A program made the position numbers and the translations under genes. A stretch of DNA of 64,000 nt from Tunturibacter gelidoferens (GTDB lineage: Bacteria; Acidobacteriota; Terriglobia; Terriglobales; Acidobacteriaceae). Under the pieces are notes generated by a model. That model worked only from the letters and a program-made list of their open reading frames with translations, did not search any database and was not told the DNA's origin. The DNA lies in contig NZ_CP132938.1 in the NCBI RefSeq assembly GCF_040358255.1, forward strand, positions 5,332,001-5,396,000, in the 5' to 3' direction. Positions 32,772 to 41,584 of this stretch are shown here, piece by piece. Numbering within the stretch: the first letter of the stretch is position 1; the number at the start of each line of letters is the position of its first letter.

Positions 32772-33479
32772 ATGAAGGAATCGATAAAGAAATCTGACGA
32801 TGCAGTTGTTGCGGCGACACCGATCCGTATCGTTGTTGCCGACGATCATCCGGTGGTGCGCTTCGGCGTGAAGAACATGCTGGAGAATGAGGCCGGCTTC
32901 GAGGTGGTAGGCGAAGCCGAAGATGGCAATGTGGCGATTACGCAGACACTGGAGCTGGAGCCGGATATTCTGCTGCTTGATCTGCAGATGCCTCGGCTGC
33001 CTGGACTGGAAGCTCTGCGCGCGATTATGAGCAAGTCGCCGCGGGTGAAGATCATCATGCTGACGAGTACGATCTCGACGCAACAGATCATCGAAGCGCT
33101 GCAGATTGGAGCTCGCGGTATCGTGCTGAAGGATGCGGTTGCGGGCGATCTTTCACGTTCGCTGCGGGCTGTGCTCTCTGGCGACTACTGGATAGGCGGG
33201 GAGCGGGTTGCTAATCTGGTGACGGCGCTGAACGAGTTGATGAAGAAAGCAGCAGCGGTTCCGGAGCGGAAGACCTATGGTTTGACGCCCAGGGAGTTGG
33301 AGGTCGTGACCTGCATCGTGGAAGGCTGCAGCAACAAAGATGTTGCTAAGCAGTTCACGATCAGTGAAGAGACGGTGAAGCGGCATCTTTCGAATATCTT
33401 CGATAAGACCGGCGTTTCGACGCGGCTGGAGTTGGCGCTGTTTGCGATCGCTCACAAGCTCGTTGTTCTGGATAACTAG
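32772..33479 (+). CDS. NarL/FixJ-family response regulator
   Basis: 235 residues from ATG 32772; a TTG at 32751 is possible. An N-terminal receiver (about 17-135, ADDHPVVR, Asp70 in LLLDLQMPRLPG, Lys in GIVLKDA) is joined to a LuxR-type helix-turn-helix (about 170-235, LTPRELEVVTCIVEGCSNKD...ISEETVKRHLSNIF). A DNA-binding transcription regulator. It follows the receiver-Hpt gene and probably accepts phosphate from it (inference). Its regulon may include the following genes, but no binding site was identified. Confidence 0.92.
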   Translation: MKESIKKSDDAVVAATPIRIVVADDHPVVRFGVKNMLENEAGFEVVGEAEDGNVAITQTLELEPDILLLDLQMPRLPGLEALRAIMSKSPRVKIIMLTSTISTQQIIEALQIGARGIVLKDAVAGDLSRSLRAVLSGDYWIGGERVANLVTALNELMKKAAAVPERKTYGLTPRELEVVTCIVEGCSNKDVAKQFTISEETVKRHLSNIFDKTGVSTRLELALFAIAHKLVVLDN

Positions 33480-33521
33480 CTCGCGGATCTGCCGTTTGCG
33501 GGCCTTCAGTAAAATGAAGGT

Positions 33522-34529
33522 ATGAGCGAGGGTGCGGCTTCAGAGATTGTGGATTTATTAGTGATTGGCGCTGGGCCGACGGGCATGGCCTGCGCGATTG
33601 AGGCGCAACGGGCGGGTTTTACGACGATGCTGGTCGATAAAGGCTGCCTTTGCAATTCGCTGTTTCATTACCCGGCGCATATGACATTTTTTACAACACC
33701 GGAGCTGCTGGAGATTGGGGACATGCCCTTCTCCAGTCCAAACCAGAAACCCAATCGCAGTGAGGCTCTTGAGTACTACCGCAAGGTGGCCGAGTTCTAC
33801 CGGCTGGACGTTCGTCAGTATGAGAATGTTGAGCAGGTAGAAGGTGCAGACGGGAATTTTACCGTTCGCACAACGGATCGCTTTGGGCGGGCGGTGCAGC
33901 ATCGTGCGCGGAAGTTGGTGATCGCCACCGGATACTACGATCTACCGAACTACCTTGGTATTCCCGGCGAGGATCTCAGCAAGGTGAAGCACTACTATCA
34001 TGAGCCACATCCTTACTATGGGCTTGATGTCTTGGTGATTGGGGGAAAGAACTCCGCGGCGATTGCAGCGCTGGACCTTTGGCGTCATGGAGCGAAGGTG
34101 ACGCTGGTGCATCGGGGCAAGGAGATTCCAAAAAGTGTGAAGTACTGGATTCTGCCGGACATCAATAACCGGATCAAGAATCATGAGGTCGAAGCCTACT
34201 TCGACAGCGTTGTCACGAACATTACAGAGGACGATGTGACTCTCGCAACCCGGAGAGGAAAGGTGACGATTGCGAACCAGTTTGTGTTTGCGCTGACGGG
34301 GTACCATCCGGACTTCGAGTTCATCGAGAGGCTGGGGGTAAAGCTGGATAAAGCGAATGACCGTTGCCCCGTATGCAATCCGGGTACGCTCGAAAGCAAT
34401 GTGCCGGGAATCTATGCGGCTGGAGTCATTGTCGCGGGGGAGCGGACGAGTGAGATCTTCATCGAAAATGGGCGCTTCCATGGGAAGTTGATCACGGAAG
34501 ATCTGCGAAGGAAGCGAGTTGCGGCTTAG
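33522..34529 (+). CDS. ypdA: YpdA-family bacillithiol disulfide reductase (putative)
   Basis: 335-residue thioredoxin-reductase-like flavoprotein: FAD loop VIGAGPTGMACAIEA (about 14-28), then DKGCLCNSLFHYPAHMTFF, a hallmark of YpdA, and a second nucleotide loop VLVIGGKNSAAIAALDL (about 172-188). The late motif GIYAAGVIVAGERTSEIFIENG is family-typical. In Firmicutes YpdA reduces bacillithiol disulfide with NADPH. YpdA lacks the CxxC pair of thioredoxin reductase, as here. It implies bacillithiol or a similar thiol, but bshA/B/C genes are not in the window. ATG 33522. Confidence 0.9.
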   Translation: MSEGAASEIVDLLVIGAGPTGMACAIEAQRAGFTTMLVDKGCLCNSLFHYPAHMTFFTTPELLEIGDMPFSSPNQKPNRSEALEYYRKVAEFYRLDVRQYENVEQVEGADGNFTVRTTDRFGRAVQHRARKLVIATGYYDLPNYLGIPGEDLSKVKHYYHEPHPYYGLDVLVIGGKNSAAIAALDLWRHGAKVTLVHRGKEIPKSVKYWILPDINNRIKNHEVEAYFDSVVTNITEDDVTLATRRGKVTIANQFVFALTGYHPDFEFIERLGVKLDKANDRCPVCNPGTLESNVPGIYAAGVIVAGERTSEIFIENGRFHGKLITEDLRRKRVAA

Positions 34530-34672
34530 GTTGCGGGGCTCGGCTGGAGCGATAGCCCTTCACATCCTGTCCTGTTGCTGACTCCCTGACGGATGGTAGT
34601 CTGGAACCGACAACCGAAGAAATTTTCAGGGGAATATGTGCTGCGCAAGGAGAGCCAGACCTCCTCTGTTGG

Positions 34673-36058
34673 TTGCGTAATGTCCGTAACGAACCATACG
34701 ACTTCACGCTTTGCGCAAACTTCAGGAGAAGGTGCTTTATCGCTCACGTTGTAATCATTGGATCAGGGGCAATGGGCCTTTCTGCAGCGTTCCACGCCGC
34801 GAAGGCCGGACACACGGTGGAAGTTCTGGAGGTTGCGCCTGAGCCCGGCGGCATGGCTGCTCACTTTGACATGGCGGGGCTTTCCATAGAGCGCTTTTAC
34901 CACTTCGTTTGCAAGAGCGATGCGCCAACAATGGCGCTGCTGGAAGAACTTGGCATCGGCGACCAGCTAAAGTGGAGGACTACCTCCATGGGCATCTTTA
35001 CGGGCAACAGGATGCACGATTGGGGCACTCCCTTTGCGCTATTGAAATTTCCTGAAATCAGCCTCCTCTCTCGACTCAGATATGGCCTGTTTGCGTTTTT
35101 GTCTGTGCGGCGGGAGCGCTGGGATGCGATTGAAACAGAGGCAGCCCACACTTGGATCACTCGATGGTGTGGGACGGAGGTGTTTGAGCGTCTCTGGAAA
35201 CCACTGTTTGCATTGAAGTTCTATCAATATGCGGATAATGTCTCAGCTGCCTGGATCTGGACCCGGATCAAGCGGATCGGTCGATCCCGCAAGTCATTCA
35301 TGGAGGAAGAACTCGGCTACATTGAAGGCGGAAGTCAGACGCTGGTGAATGCTCTGTGCTCGTCGATTGTGAAGAACGGAGGCAAGGTCCGCACGCGTTG
35401 TGGGGCGCAGAAAGTAATAGTGGAAGATGGGCAGGTGAAGGGGGTCATGACGCCCGAGGGGTTCATGCGAGCGGATGCGGTTATTTGTACGGTCCCAACG
35501 CCGCTGGTCACAGCGATGATCCCAGACCTACCTGAAGATTGGAAGGCTCGTTACGAATCGATAGTAAATATGGGTATTTGCTGCCTGGTCTTCAAACTCA
35601 AGCGATCGGTGAGTCCACACTTCTGGGTCAATATCAGCGAACCAGATATTTCTACCCCTGGGATCATTGAGTTCTCGCAGCTCAGACCGGTCGGTGGCGA
35701 CACTGTGGTGTATGTGCCTTATTACATGCCAAACGACAACATCAAATTCACCTGGACCGACGAAGAACTTCTGAATGAGTCCTTCGGATATCTCCAGAGG
35801 TTGAATCCGCAGCTGACGCGCGAGGACATTATCGCGCAGCATGTAGCCCGTCTTCGTCATGCGCAACCTGTCTGTGAACCCGGATTCGCAGCAAAGATTC
35901 CGCCGATCCAAACTCCGATTAGGGGACTACAGGTTGCCGACACTTGCTTTTATTATCCCGAAGACAGAGGGATCTCGGAGAGCGTCCGAATTGGGCGGCA
36001 GATGGCGAAGCATCTTTCAACGGTTGAGTTTCCACCGTCTGATGCGAAACATGTCTAA
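34673..36058 (+). CDS. FAD-dependent amine-oxidase-like protein (NAD(P)/FAD oxidoreductase)
   Basis: Flavoprotein of the protoporphyrinogen oxidase/UDP-galactopyranose mutase/amine-oxidase fold. The Rossmann motif HVVIIGSGAMGLSAAFHA begins near residue 25, followed by E-x-PGGMAAHFDMAGLSIERFYHF and a C-terminal DTCFYYPEDRGISESVRIGRQMA that closes the FAD site. Similar proteins sit in polysaccharide loci, but no glycosyltransferase is here. Start codon problem: the only conventional in-frame start is TTG 34673, which has no ribosome site and adds 22 residues of unlikely sequence. AGGAGAAGG at 34724-34732 lies 6 nt before ATC 34739, and a protein starting there would begin directly at the Rossmann strand. 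Coordinates give the TTG version. Confidence 0.82.
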   Translation: MRNVRNEPYDFTLCANFRRRCFIAHVVIIGSGAMGLSAAFHAAKAGHTVEVLEVAPEPGGMAAHFDMAGLSIERFYHFVCKSDAPTMALLEELGIGDQLKWRTTSMGIFTGNRMHDWGTPFALLKFPEISLLSRLRYGLFAFLSVRRERWDAIETEAAHTWITRWCGTEVFERLWKPLFALKFYQYADNVSAAWIWTRIKRIGRSRKSFMEEELGYIEGGSQTLVNALCSSIVKNGGKVRTRCGAQKVIVEDGQVKGVMTPEGFMRADAVICTVPTPLVTAMIPDLPEDWKARYESIVNMGICCLVFKLKRSVSPHFWVNISEPDISTPGIIEFSQLRPVGGDTVVYVPYYMPNDNIKFTWTDEELLNESFGYLQRLNPQLTREDIIAQHVARLRHAQPVCEPGFAAKIPPIQTPIRGLQVADTCFYYPEDRGISESVRIGRQMAKHLSTVEFPPSDAKHV

Positions 36059-36221
36059 TCTAACTTTTCGGCACACCATATTTGCTCTCGCTGCGACCGC
36101 CGCCATCTCGCGTTTGATCAATCGTCCTGCTAATCAACTTTACAGTTGCACCGATTTCCTGAGGCGTGGCTGTCGTCGCATACTCGGATGATTCAAGATT
36201 CAGATGGATCTGCAGAAAAAG

Positions 36222-37106
36222 CTAGCCGATGACGCGGCGTAGAAAGCCTTTGATGCCCAGCCAGGTCAGGAAGCAGAGAGAAGCTATGAGCATGCCTACG
36301 ATGAGGAAGGGATTCATGTGCGGCAGCGTGGGAGTAAGGGCTGCGCGGAGGCCCTCGCTCATGTAGACGATTGGGTTGATGAGAACGCCAACCTGGAGCC
36401 AGCGGATATGAGTGAGCGCGGCCCAAGGGTAGTAGACGCAACCTAGAAACGTGATGGGGATGACGACGACGCCGAAGATGAGACCAATCTGCTGCGGCTT
36501 GACGCTGGTGCCAATGGTGAGTCCGAGTGCGCCTGCGGTAAGGCTGGCAAGGGCTACGACAAGAATGAGAAACGGCCAGTTGCTGATATGGGTCGTGGGG
36601 TGTGTCGCTGGCACGTAGTACGCCAGCGGGTAGACGATGCAGGCAGCGATGACGCTTTGGACCGCGGAGAAGCAGATCTTTTCGATGGCGACAAAGGGGA
36701 CGGGCAAGGGGCACATGACGCGGTCGTCGATCTCGCGGGTGATACCGAACTCCTGCGCGAGCGGCAGGGCGACTGCGGCGATGCCGGAGAACATGATGGC
36801 GACGGCCATGAGGCCCGGAAGTAAGACCGTCGAGAAGGCGTTGCCAGCCATGGACGCTGTGGGATTCATGGCGGCGCCTGCGTTCATGTGCGGGATGACG
36901 TAGGTGAAGACGAAGAGAAAGAGCAGGGGGTTCATGCAGACGCGGATGATGAAGGGGAATAGCTCGCGTCGCAAGACGTGGAGATCGCGGCGGAAGAGGC
37001 CAACGAAGGCGCGCGCGTACTGGGTGAGCTTCGAGCTCTGAGGGCCGCGGGTGGTTTGGCGATTTAGCGACGTGCTCGGTTTTGCGACTTCTGCCAGTTG
37101 GGTCAT
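36222..37106 (-). CDS. ABC-2 type transporter permease
   Basis: 294 residues from ATG 37106; the longer open frame to 37286 is the shadow of upstream sequence. After a cytoplasmic N-terminus, six membrane segments follow (FPFIIRVCMNPLLFLFVFTYVI, VLLPGLMAVAIMFSGIAAVAL, ICFSAVQSVIAACIVYPLAYYV, LILVVALASLTAGALGLTIG, IGLIFGVVVIPITFLGCVYY, FLIVGMLIASLCFLTWLGI). QVGVLINPIVYMSEGLRA is the conserved ABC-2 motif. Probably exports a drug, lipid or polysaccharide. It lies 31 bp after its ATPase partner on the minus strand. Confidence 0.93.
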   Translation of the reverse strand: MTQLAEVAKPSTSLNRQTTRGPQSSKLTQYARAFVGLFRRDLHVLRRELFPFIIRVCMNPLLFLFVFTYVIPHMNAGAAMNPTASMAGNAFSTVLLPGLMAVAIMFSGIAAVALPLAQEFGITREIDDRVMCPLPVPFVAIEKICFSAVQSVIAACIVYPLAYYVPATHPTTHISNWPFLILVVALASLTAGALGLTIGTSVKPQQIGLIFGVVVIPITFLGCVYYPWAALTHIRWLQVGVLINPIVYMSEGLRAALTPTLPHMNPFLIVGMLIASLCFLTWLGIKGFLRRVIG

Positions 37107-37137
37107 AGATATCTCGGTCTTTAGACGGTTCTCTTGA

Positions 37138-38079
37138 CTACTCGCGAAGGTCGCGGCCGGTGAGACGAATGAAGACGGTTTCGAGGCTGGTTTCGGTGAT
37201 GGTGAGGTCGCGGAGGCCGTAGGGGTTTGCCTCGCGGACGACGTCGGAGAGGAGGCCTTCAGCTCCGTGTGCGAGGACACGAACACCCTTGGGGGTAGGC
37301 TCTGCGCTGGCTACTCCGGTGAGTTGCTGGAGTTGCTGCACGAGGGTGGGGATGTTGTCCTGGCTGCGAAGGTATAGCTCGTAGACCTTCTGCGCGCCGA
37401 CGGAACCTTTGAGTGCTGTTGGGGTGTCCTGCACGAGGATTCTGCCGTGGTCGATGATGGCGACGCGATCGCAGAGTTCGTCGGCCTCTTCCATGTAGTG
37501 CGTTGTGAGGACGACGGTAATTCCCTCTTGACGGAGGTTGCGGACGGCATCCCACATGGCGATGCGGCTTTGCGGGTCGAGTCCGGCGCTGGGCTCGTCG
37601 AGAAAGAGAACCTTGGGGCGATGGGCGATGGCACGGGCGATCTGGACGCGCTGGGCGAGGCCGCCGGAGAGTTGGGCGGGATAGGCGCCGGCGCGCTCGG
37701 TAAGATGAAACTGCGCGAGAAGCTGGTTGGTGCGTTCGGTCGCTTCGGGGCCGGAGAAGCCGAAGTACAGGCAGTGGAAGTTGATGTTTTCGTAGATGGT
37801 GCAGGCTCGGTCGAGGGTGTTGTACTGGGGGACGACGCCGATGAAGCGACGGGCCACCGCGGGGGTTTTGACCACGTCGATTCCTGCGATGCGAACACGC
37901 CCAGAGGTGGGCAGGGCGCGGGTGGTGCAGATGCTGATGGTGGTGGTCTTGCCTGCGCCGTTGGGGCCGAGAAGGCCGAAGAGTTCTCCCTCGTGGACGC
38001 TGAGATCGATGCCGTCGACGGCGACGACTCGTTGCTTGCCGTCGTAGATTTTCTGGAGGCTCTCGATCTCGACTATCAT
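37138..38079 (-). CDS. ABC-2 transporter ATP-binding protein
   Basis: 313 residues from ATG 38079, with AGGAGGAG upstream; the longer in-frame start at 38145 is rejected. The nucleotide-binding domain has Walker A GLLGPNGAGKTTT (about 37-49), signature QLSGGLAQRVQIARA (about 139-153), Walker B VLFLDEPSAGLDP and the H-loop VLTTHYMEEAD. The DrrA-like C-terminal domain (about 230-313) is typical of drug- or polyketide-export ATPases. The upstream region holds a perfect inverted repeat (38111-38125) that may be the control site of this ATPase-permease operon. No regulator gene is adjacent. Confidence 0.94.
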   Translation of the reverse strand: MIVEIESLQKIYDGKQRVVAVDGIDLSVHEGELFGLLGPNGAGKTTTISICTTRALPTSGRVRIAGIDVVKTPAVARRFIGVVPQYNTLDRACTIYENINFHCLYFGFSGPEATERTNQLLAQFHLTERAGAYPAQLSGGLAQRVQIARAIAHRPKVLFLDEPSAGLDPQSRIAMWDAVRNLRQEGITVVLTTHYMEEADELCDRVAIIDHGRILVQDTPTALKGSVGAQKVYELYLRSQDNIPTLVQQLQQLTGVASAEPTPKGVRVLAHGAEGLLSDVVREANPYGLRDLTITETSLETVFIRLTGRDLRE

Positions 38080-38110
38080 TTCGTCTCCTCCTACGCTTGT
38101 GCGATTATAT

Positions 38111-38125
38111 GCAACGCTACGTTGC
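38111..38125. promoter_or_regulatory. Perfect inverted repeat upstream of the ABC exporter
   Basis: GCAACG-CTA-CGTTGC, 32 bp before the ATPase start (minus strand). Size and symmetry resemble operators of TetR-type repressors that control exporters; the regulator would be elsewhere. A transcription-start hexamer was not clear. Confidence 0.4.
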
Positions 38126-38197
38126 GTTTTAGGTACTTGAGTCATTGACTGTTTGGCATTGTCAACAAGCTATGCTCTCGGGTTTGTTAGTTCCCGT

Positions 38198-39235
38198 TTA
38201 CGGCTGCGGGCTAATGCGAATGACAATTTTTCCAAAGTGCGACGCGGACTCCATGTGAGCGAAGGCCTCAGCGGCCTGAGAGAAGTCGAAGACCTTGCCG
38301 ATAACAGGATGCAGGCTGGCTTTCGCGATGGCAGCGTTCATCTCCTCGAACATGGCGCGGGAGCCCACGTAAATGCCCTGCACGCGGAGCTGCTTGTGAA
38401 GGATGGGTGTGAGGGCGACGGGGTCTGAGGTTGTGCCGCCGGAGAGAATGCCTATCTGCGCGACGGTGCCGCCGACTCGGGCGGCTCGCAGAGATTGACC
38501 GAAGGTGCCAGCGCCGCCCACTTCGATGATGCGATCCGCTCCTATGCCAGCGGTCGTTTCGGTAACCCATTTGGACCAGTCGGGACGCTGCTTGTAGTTG
38601 CATCCTTCGTCCAGGCCGAGGCTGCGGGCGCGGGATAACTTCTCGTCGCTTGAGGAGGTGCCGAGGACGCGGGCTCCGAGGAGCTTTGCGAATTGGAGCG
38701 CAAAGATAGAGACGCCGCCCGTGCCCTGGATGACTACGGTTTCTCCTGGATGTGCTGGATTGATTGGGTCTCCGGCGTGATGAAGAGCGTTCCAAACAGT
38801 CACGCCAGCGCAGGGGAGGGTGGAAGCTTCTTCGTAGGTGAGATGCTCGGGGAAACGGACGACTCCCTCTTGGTCGAGAACAGCGTACTCGGTGAGCATG
38901 CCGTCTACGTCGCCACCGAGAGCGGCCTTTGATTTGTCGGCGGTGAGTGGGCCGTCGAGCCACCGCTGCATGAAGATGCCGCAGACGCGGTCACCCACTC
39001 TAACGCGGGTGACACCTTCGCCCGTGGCGACGACTTCTCCCGCTCCGTCCGAACAGGGGATGCGTGGCAGGGACATCTTCGGGTTGTAGAGACCCTTGAC
39101 GACCATGAGATCGCGATAGTTGAGAGAGACGGCGTGAACTTTGATCAGGACCGTACCGGGGGTTGTTTGCGGGGTAGGCAGATCAAGGTGCCGGAGGTGA
39201 TCGAGGCCGAATTGCTGGATAGGATATGCGCGCAT
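38198..39235 (-). CDS. Zinc-independent MDR oxidoreductase (quinone reductase-like)
   Basis: 345 residues of the medium-chain dehydrogenase/reductase superfamily. The N-terminal GroES-like domain has NYRDLMVVKGLY and CSDGAGEVVATG; the Rossmann domain has VVIQGTGGVSIFALQFAKLLGARV (two halves). No structural-zinc Cys cluster (C-x2-C-x2-C-x7-C) and no catalytic zinc pair GHE are seen, so it belongs with zeta-crystallin/quinone-oxidoreductase-like NAD(P)-dependent enzymes. Substrate unknown. A short AT-rich promoter gap (39236-39329) separates it from the divergent small gene. Confidence 0.88.
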   Translation of the reverse strand: MRAYPIQQFGLDHLRHLDLPTPQTTPGTVLIKVHAVSLNYRDLMVVKGLYNPKMSLPRIPCSDGAGEVVATGEGVTRVRVGDRVCGIFMQRWLDGPLTADKSKAALGGDVDGMLTEYAVLDQEGVVRFPEHLTYEEASTLPCAGVTVWNALHHAGDPINPAHPGETVVIQGTGGVSIFALQFAKLLGARVLGTSSSDEKLSRARSLGLDEGCNYKQRPDWSKWVTETTAGIGADRIIEVGGAGTFGQSLRAARVGGTVAQIGILSGGTTSDPVALTPILHKQLRVQGIYVGSRAMFEEMNAAIAKASLHPVIGKVFDFSQAAEAFAHMESASHFGKIVIRISPQP

Positions 39236-39329
39236 AGTGTCTCTGGAAGAGTTGGATGCTGCCGATTTGGAATCGCCGAGGAGACGAGAGTAGCGAAACT
39301 ATTTATATATTGATATATCGCAGCGTAGA

Positions 39330-39587
39330 ATGAACAGTATGTCGCGAGGATGGGAGAGTAAATCCGTGGAAGAACAGCAAAACCAGGCTGCCGCTCCGAA
39401 ACCTGTCACCGCAAACGACAATGCCGAGGTAGCGGAACGCAAACGAAGGCGACAGGCGTTGGAGTTGCAGCGGGAACGTATTCTGTCGGAGCGGACTTCG
39501 AGCCCGCACCGGCGATCCGCACTAACGATCGCGCTTGCCGATATTGAAGAGAAGCTCTCGGAGCTTGGCTGGTCGATTCACTTATAG
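39330..39587 (+). CDS. Small conserved-looking cytoplasmic protein
   Basis: 85 residues, charged and helical (ERKRRRQALELQRERIL, then IALADIEEKLSELGW). No signal peptide, membrane segment or known motif. The helical, Arg/Glu-rich middle and a Trp-containing end suggest a small structured protein. ATG 39330 or ATG 39339 may be used; neither has a strong ribosome site. The AT-rich stretch just upstream (TATTTATATATTGATATA, 39300-39318) provides a plausible -10 region. A terminator lies 120 bp downstream. Function not recognised. Confidence 0.6.
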   Translation: MNSMSRGWESKSVEEQQNQAAAPKPVTANDNAEVAERKRRRQALELQRERILSERTSSPHRRSALTIALADIEEKLSELGWSIHL

Positions 39588-39709
39588 GGTTTGACTGCTT
39601 TGATTCTGGCAGTTGTGGGCCGGATCGCGTCGCGTTCCACTGGGTGGGCTGACCTAATCGTTGACTTTACAGTTTGTTGGGCGCTTGAATTGACTCGTGT
39701 TTTAGGAAG

Positions 39710-39740
39710 AGAAGGCCGCCTGAGGCGGCCTTCTGGTTTT
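39710..39740. terminator. Bidirectional hairpin terminator
   Basis: AGAAGGCCGCC (39710-39720), TGA loop, GGCGGCCTTCT (39724-39734), a perfect 11-bp stem. It lies between the convergent small gene and the OmpA gene (3' end 39755). A short T-rich tail (GGTTTTGG) is present on the plus strand and AAAACACGAG's complement on the minus. Confidence 0.75.
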
Positions 39741-39754
39741 GGGAAGAAACAAGT

Positions 39755-41347
39755 TTACTGCGGTGTTGTCGGTGGGGCTGGATCGGCGTCGGGGCTGCTC
39801 TGTTGGACTCCAATCGCGTCGCCCGAGACGACAAGATTGACGCGCCGGTTCTGGGCTCGGCCCTGCGCGGTAGCGTTATCGGCTACAGGCTTGGCTTTGC
39901 CGTAACCCGTGGCCGAGATGTTATCCGTCTGGACACCCTGCGTAACTAAAAAGTCGCGAACGGCGTCGGCGCGGTTTTCCGAAAGTTTTTGATTGTATTG
40001 GTCGCCTCCGACGCTGTCGGTGTAGCCCTCGACCTGGAGCTTCAGGCCAGGATAGGCCTGCAGAATTCCGGCAACCTTAGCCAGACTGATCTGCGTGTTC
40101 GTCTTGAGGGTGTAACGGCCGGTGTCGAAGAGCACGTCGGACATGTTGACGATGAGGCCTCGGGCTGATTCGCTGGTGGCAAGGACGCTGTTCAGCTGAC
40201 TACGAAGCCTTTCACGTACGGCGTTAGCGTCTGTTGCGCTCTTATTGGCGGCGGCGGCACGAGCCTGAGCTTCGGCGGCGGCTGCTTCGGCTCGGGCGCG
40301 GTCGGCATCCGCTTCAGCCTGGGCGGCGCGGGCGCGTTCCGCCTCAAGCTGCGACTGTTGAGCCTGAAGTTGCGACTGCTGGGCCTGAGCCTCGGCGTCG
40401 CGTTTGGCGTTGTCTGCGTTCAACTGGCGCTCCGCAGCCTGCTTGCGCAAAGTAACGAGACGGGCGTCTTCAGAACGCTGTACTGCCTGGCGCGCGAAGG
40501 TGATCTCCATCTTGCGATCGCCCTTTTTGTTCTGGTCGATGTCGGTAGCGTTGCGGAGATCCTGCATCGCCTCCGCCATAATGTCGGGAGCGTATTTATC
40601 GGCTCCTGCTGCCTGCGCGATTCGGACCGCGTTGTTGGCCTGATAGAGCTCAAGCGGGGATCTTTCATCCCTTGTGATGGGATTGAGATTCGACCTGGAG
40701 CCCTCCGTCTGGGCGTAAGAGCCGCGTGCCAAAAGGGAGTAGTGCGCATTCACTTTTTCGAGGACGCCGGTGGTTTTGTCGTTGATAATCACGTTCTGCA
40801 ACACGACGACGTCGCTTGGCTGGGTCACTGAAAAATAGGGTTCTGCGGTGACGATCATGCCGAAGGACTGGAGGGCGGTGGTCACCTCTATGTTGTTCTT
40901 ATTGTTCGCAGGAAGGACTTCGCCAAGATTGTTAGGGCGGCCATCGGGCGTGATCGCCCAAAGAACGTAAGTCAGGTACTCGGGACCGAAGCCATTGGCT
41001 GGTGTGAGCCCCTGGAACCGCGCTGAGATGTGAATTCCACCACGCTCGCTTGTGACTTTGGCCTCCCCTTTGGCCAAGGGAAGAAGAGGTGTCCCCCTGA
41101 AGCCGATATTGGTCGAACCGCTGCGATGCAGGTAGTTGACGGCGTCGAGGTCGCGCTGAACGACCTTTACACGGTAGATATAGATTCCGTTGTCCTGCTT
41201 CTTGATCTCATCCGGATTTTGGGGAGGATTGGTCTGCGCCGTCGGGTTTGGCTCCTGCGCGTGGAGCGCTGTCGAGCCAGCCCCAAAATATCCAAAGATT
41301 CCAACAGAAATCATTAGGGCAGTAAAGACGTTCTTGGTGCGATTCAT
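39755..41347 (-). CDS. OmpA-family outer-membrane/peptidoglycan-binding protein
   Basis: 530 residues. A signal peptide (ALMISVGIFGYFGAGSTALHA, ends about residue 30), a unique N-terminal part, a long Ala/Gln/Glu/Arg coiled coil of about 90 residues (AQQSQLQAQQSQLEAERARA pattern, about 300-380) and a C-terminal OmpA domain (about 400-510). The latter has GYTDSVGG, NQKLSENRADAV and NRRVNLVV, which bind peptidoglycan. The coiled coil would span the periplasm and couple wall and outer membrane. Gene stands alone with a terminator 20 bp downstream. Confidence 0.88.
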   Translation of the reverse strand: MNRTKNVFTALMISVGIFGYFGAGSTALHAQEPNPTAQTNPPQNPDEIKKQDNGIYIYRVKVVQRDLDAVNYLHRSGSTNIGFRGTPLLPLAKGEAKVTSERGGIHISARFQGLTPANGFGPEYLTYVLWAITPDGRPNNLGEVLPANNKNNIEVTTALQSFGMIVTAEPYFSVTQPSDVVVLQNVIINDKTTGVLEKVNAHYSLLARGSYAQTEGSRSNLNPITRDERSPLELYQANNAVRIAQAAGADKYAPDIMAEAMQDLRNATDIDQNKKGDRKMEITFARQAVQRSEDARLVTLRKQAAERQLNADNAKRDAEAQAQQSQLQAQQSQLEAERARAAQAEADADRARAEAAAAEAQARAAAANKSATDANAVRERLRSQLNSVLATSESARGLIVNMSDVLFDTGRYTLKTNTQISLAKVAGILQAYPGLKLQVEGYTDSVGGDQYNQKLSENRADAVRDFLVTQGVQTDNISATGYGKAKPVADNATAQGRAQNRRVNLVVSGDAIGVQQSSPDADPAPPTTPQ

Positions 41348-41584
41348 TCACGATCTCCTTGCCGAACACGAACTAGTGGGCACAGGCGCAGAGCTTTTCC
41401 TGCGTCTGACGACTTATGATGCGATGCGCAGGACGGGGTAAAGGGTGTCCGGGAAGGCACCTGTCCCGGGTACATTCCACGCGGTTCCATGGACATAAAT
41501 AGCACAAACCAGGGCGCTTGCGAAATGTCGTGAAACGAACAACGGCCCCCTGTCTGAAGGGAGCCGCCGTAATTGATTTTTGCG

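Noticed and set aside
41540..41572. GC-rich hairpin after the GvpL/F gene
   Set aside because: Stem is imperfect and the T-run weak on either strand; left out as a terminator.
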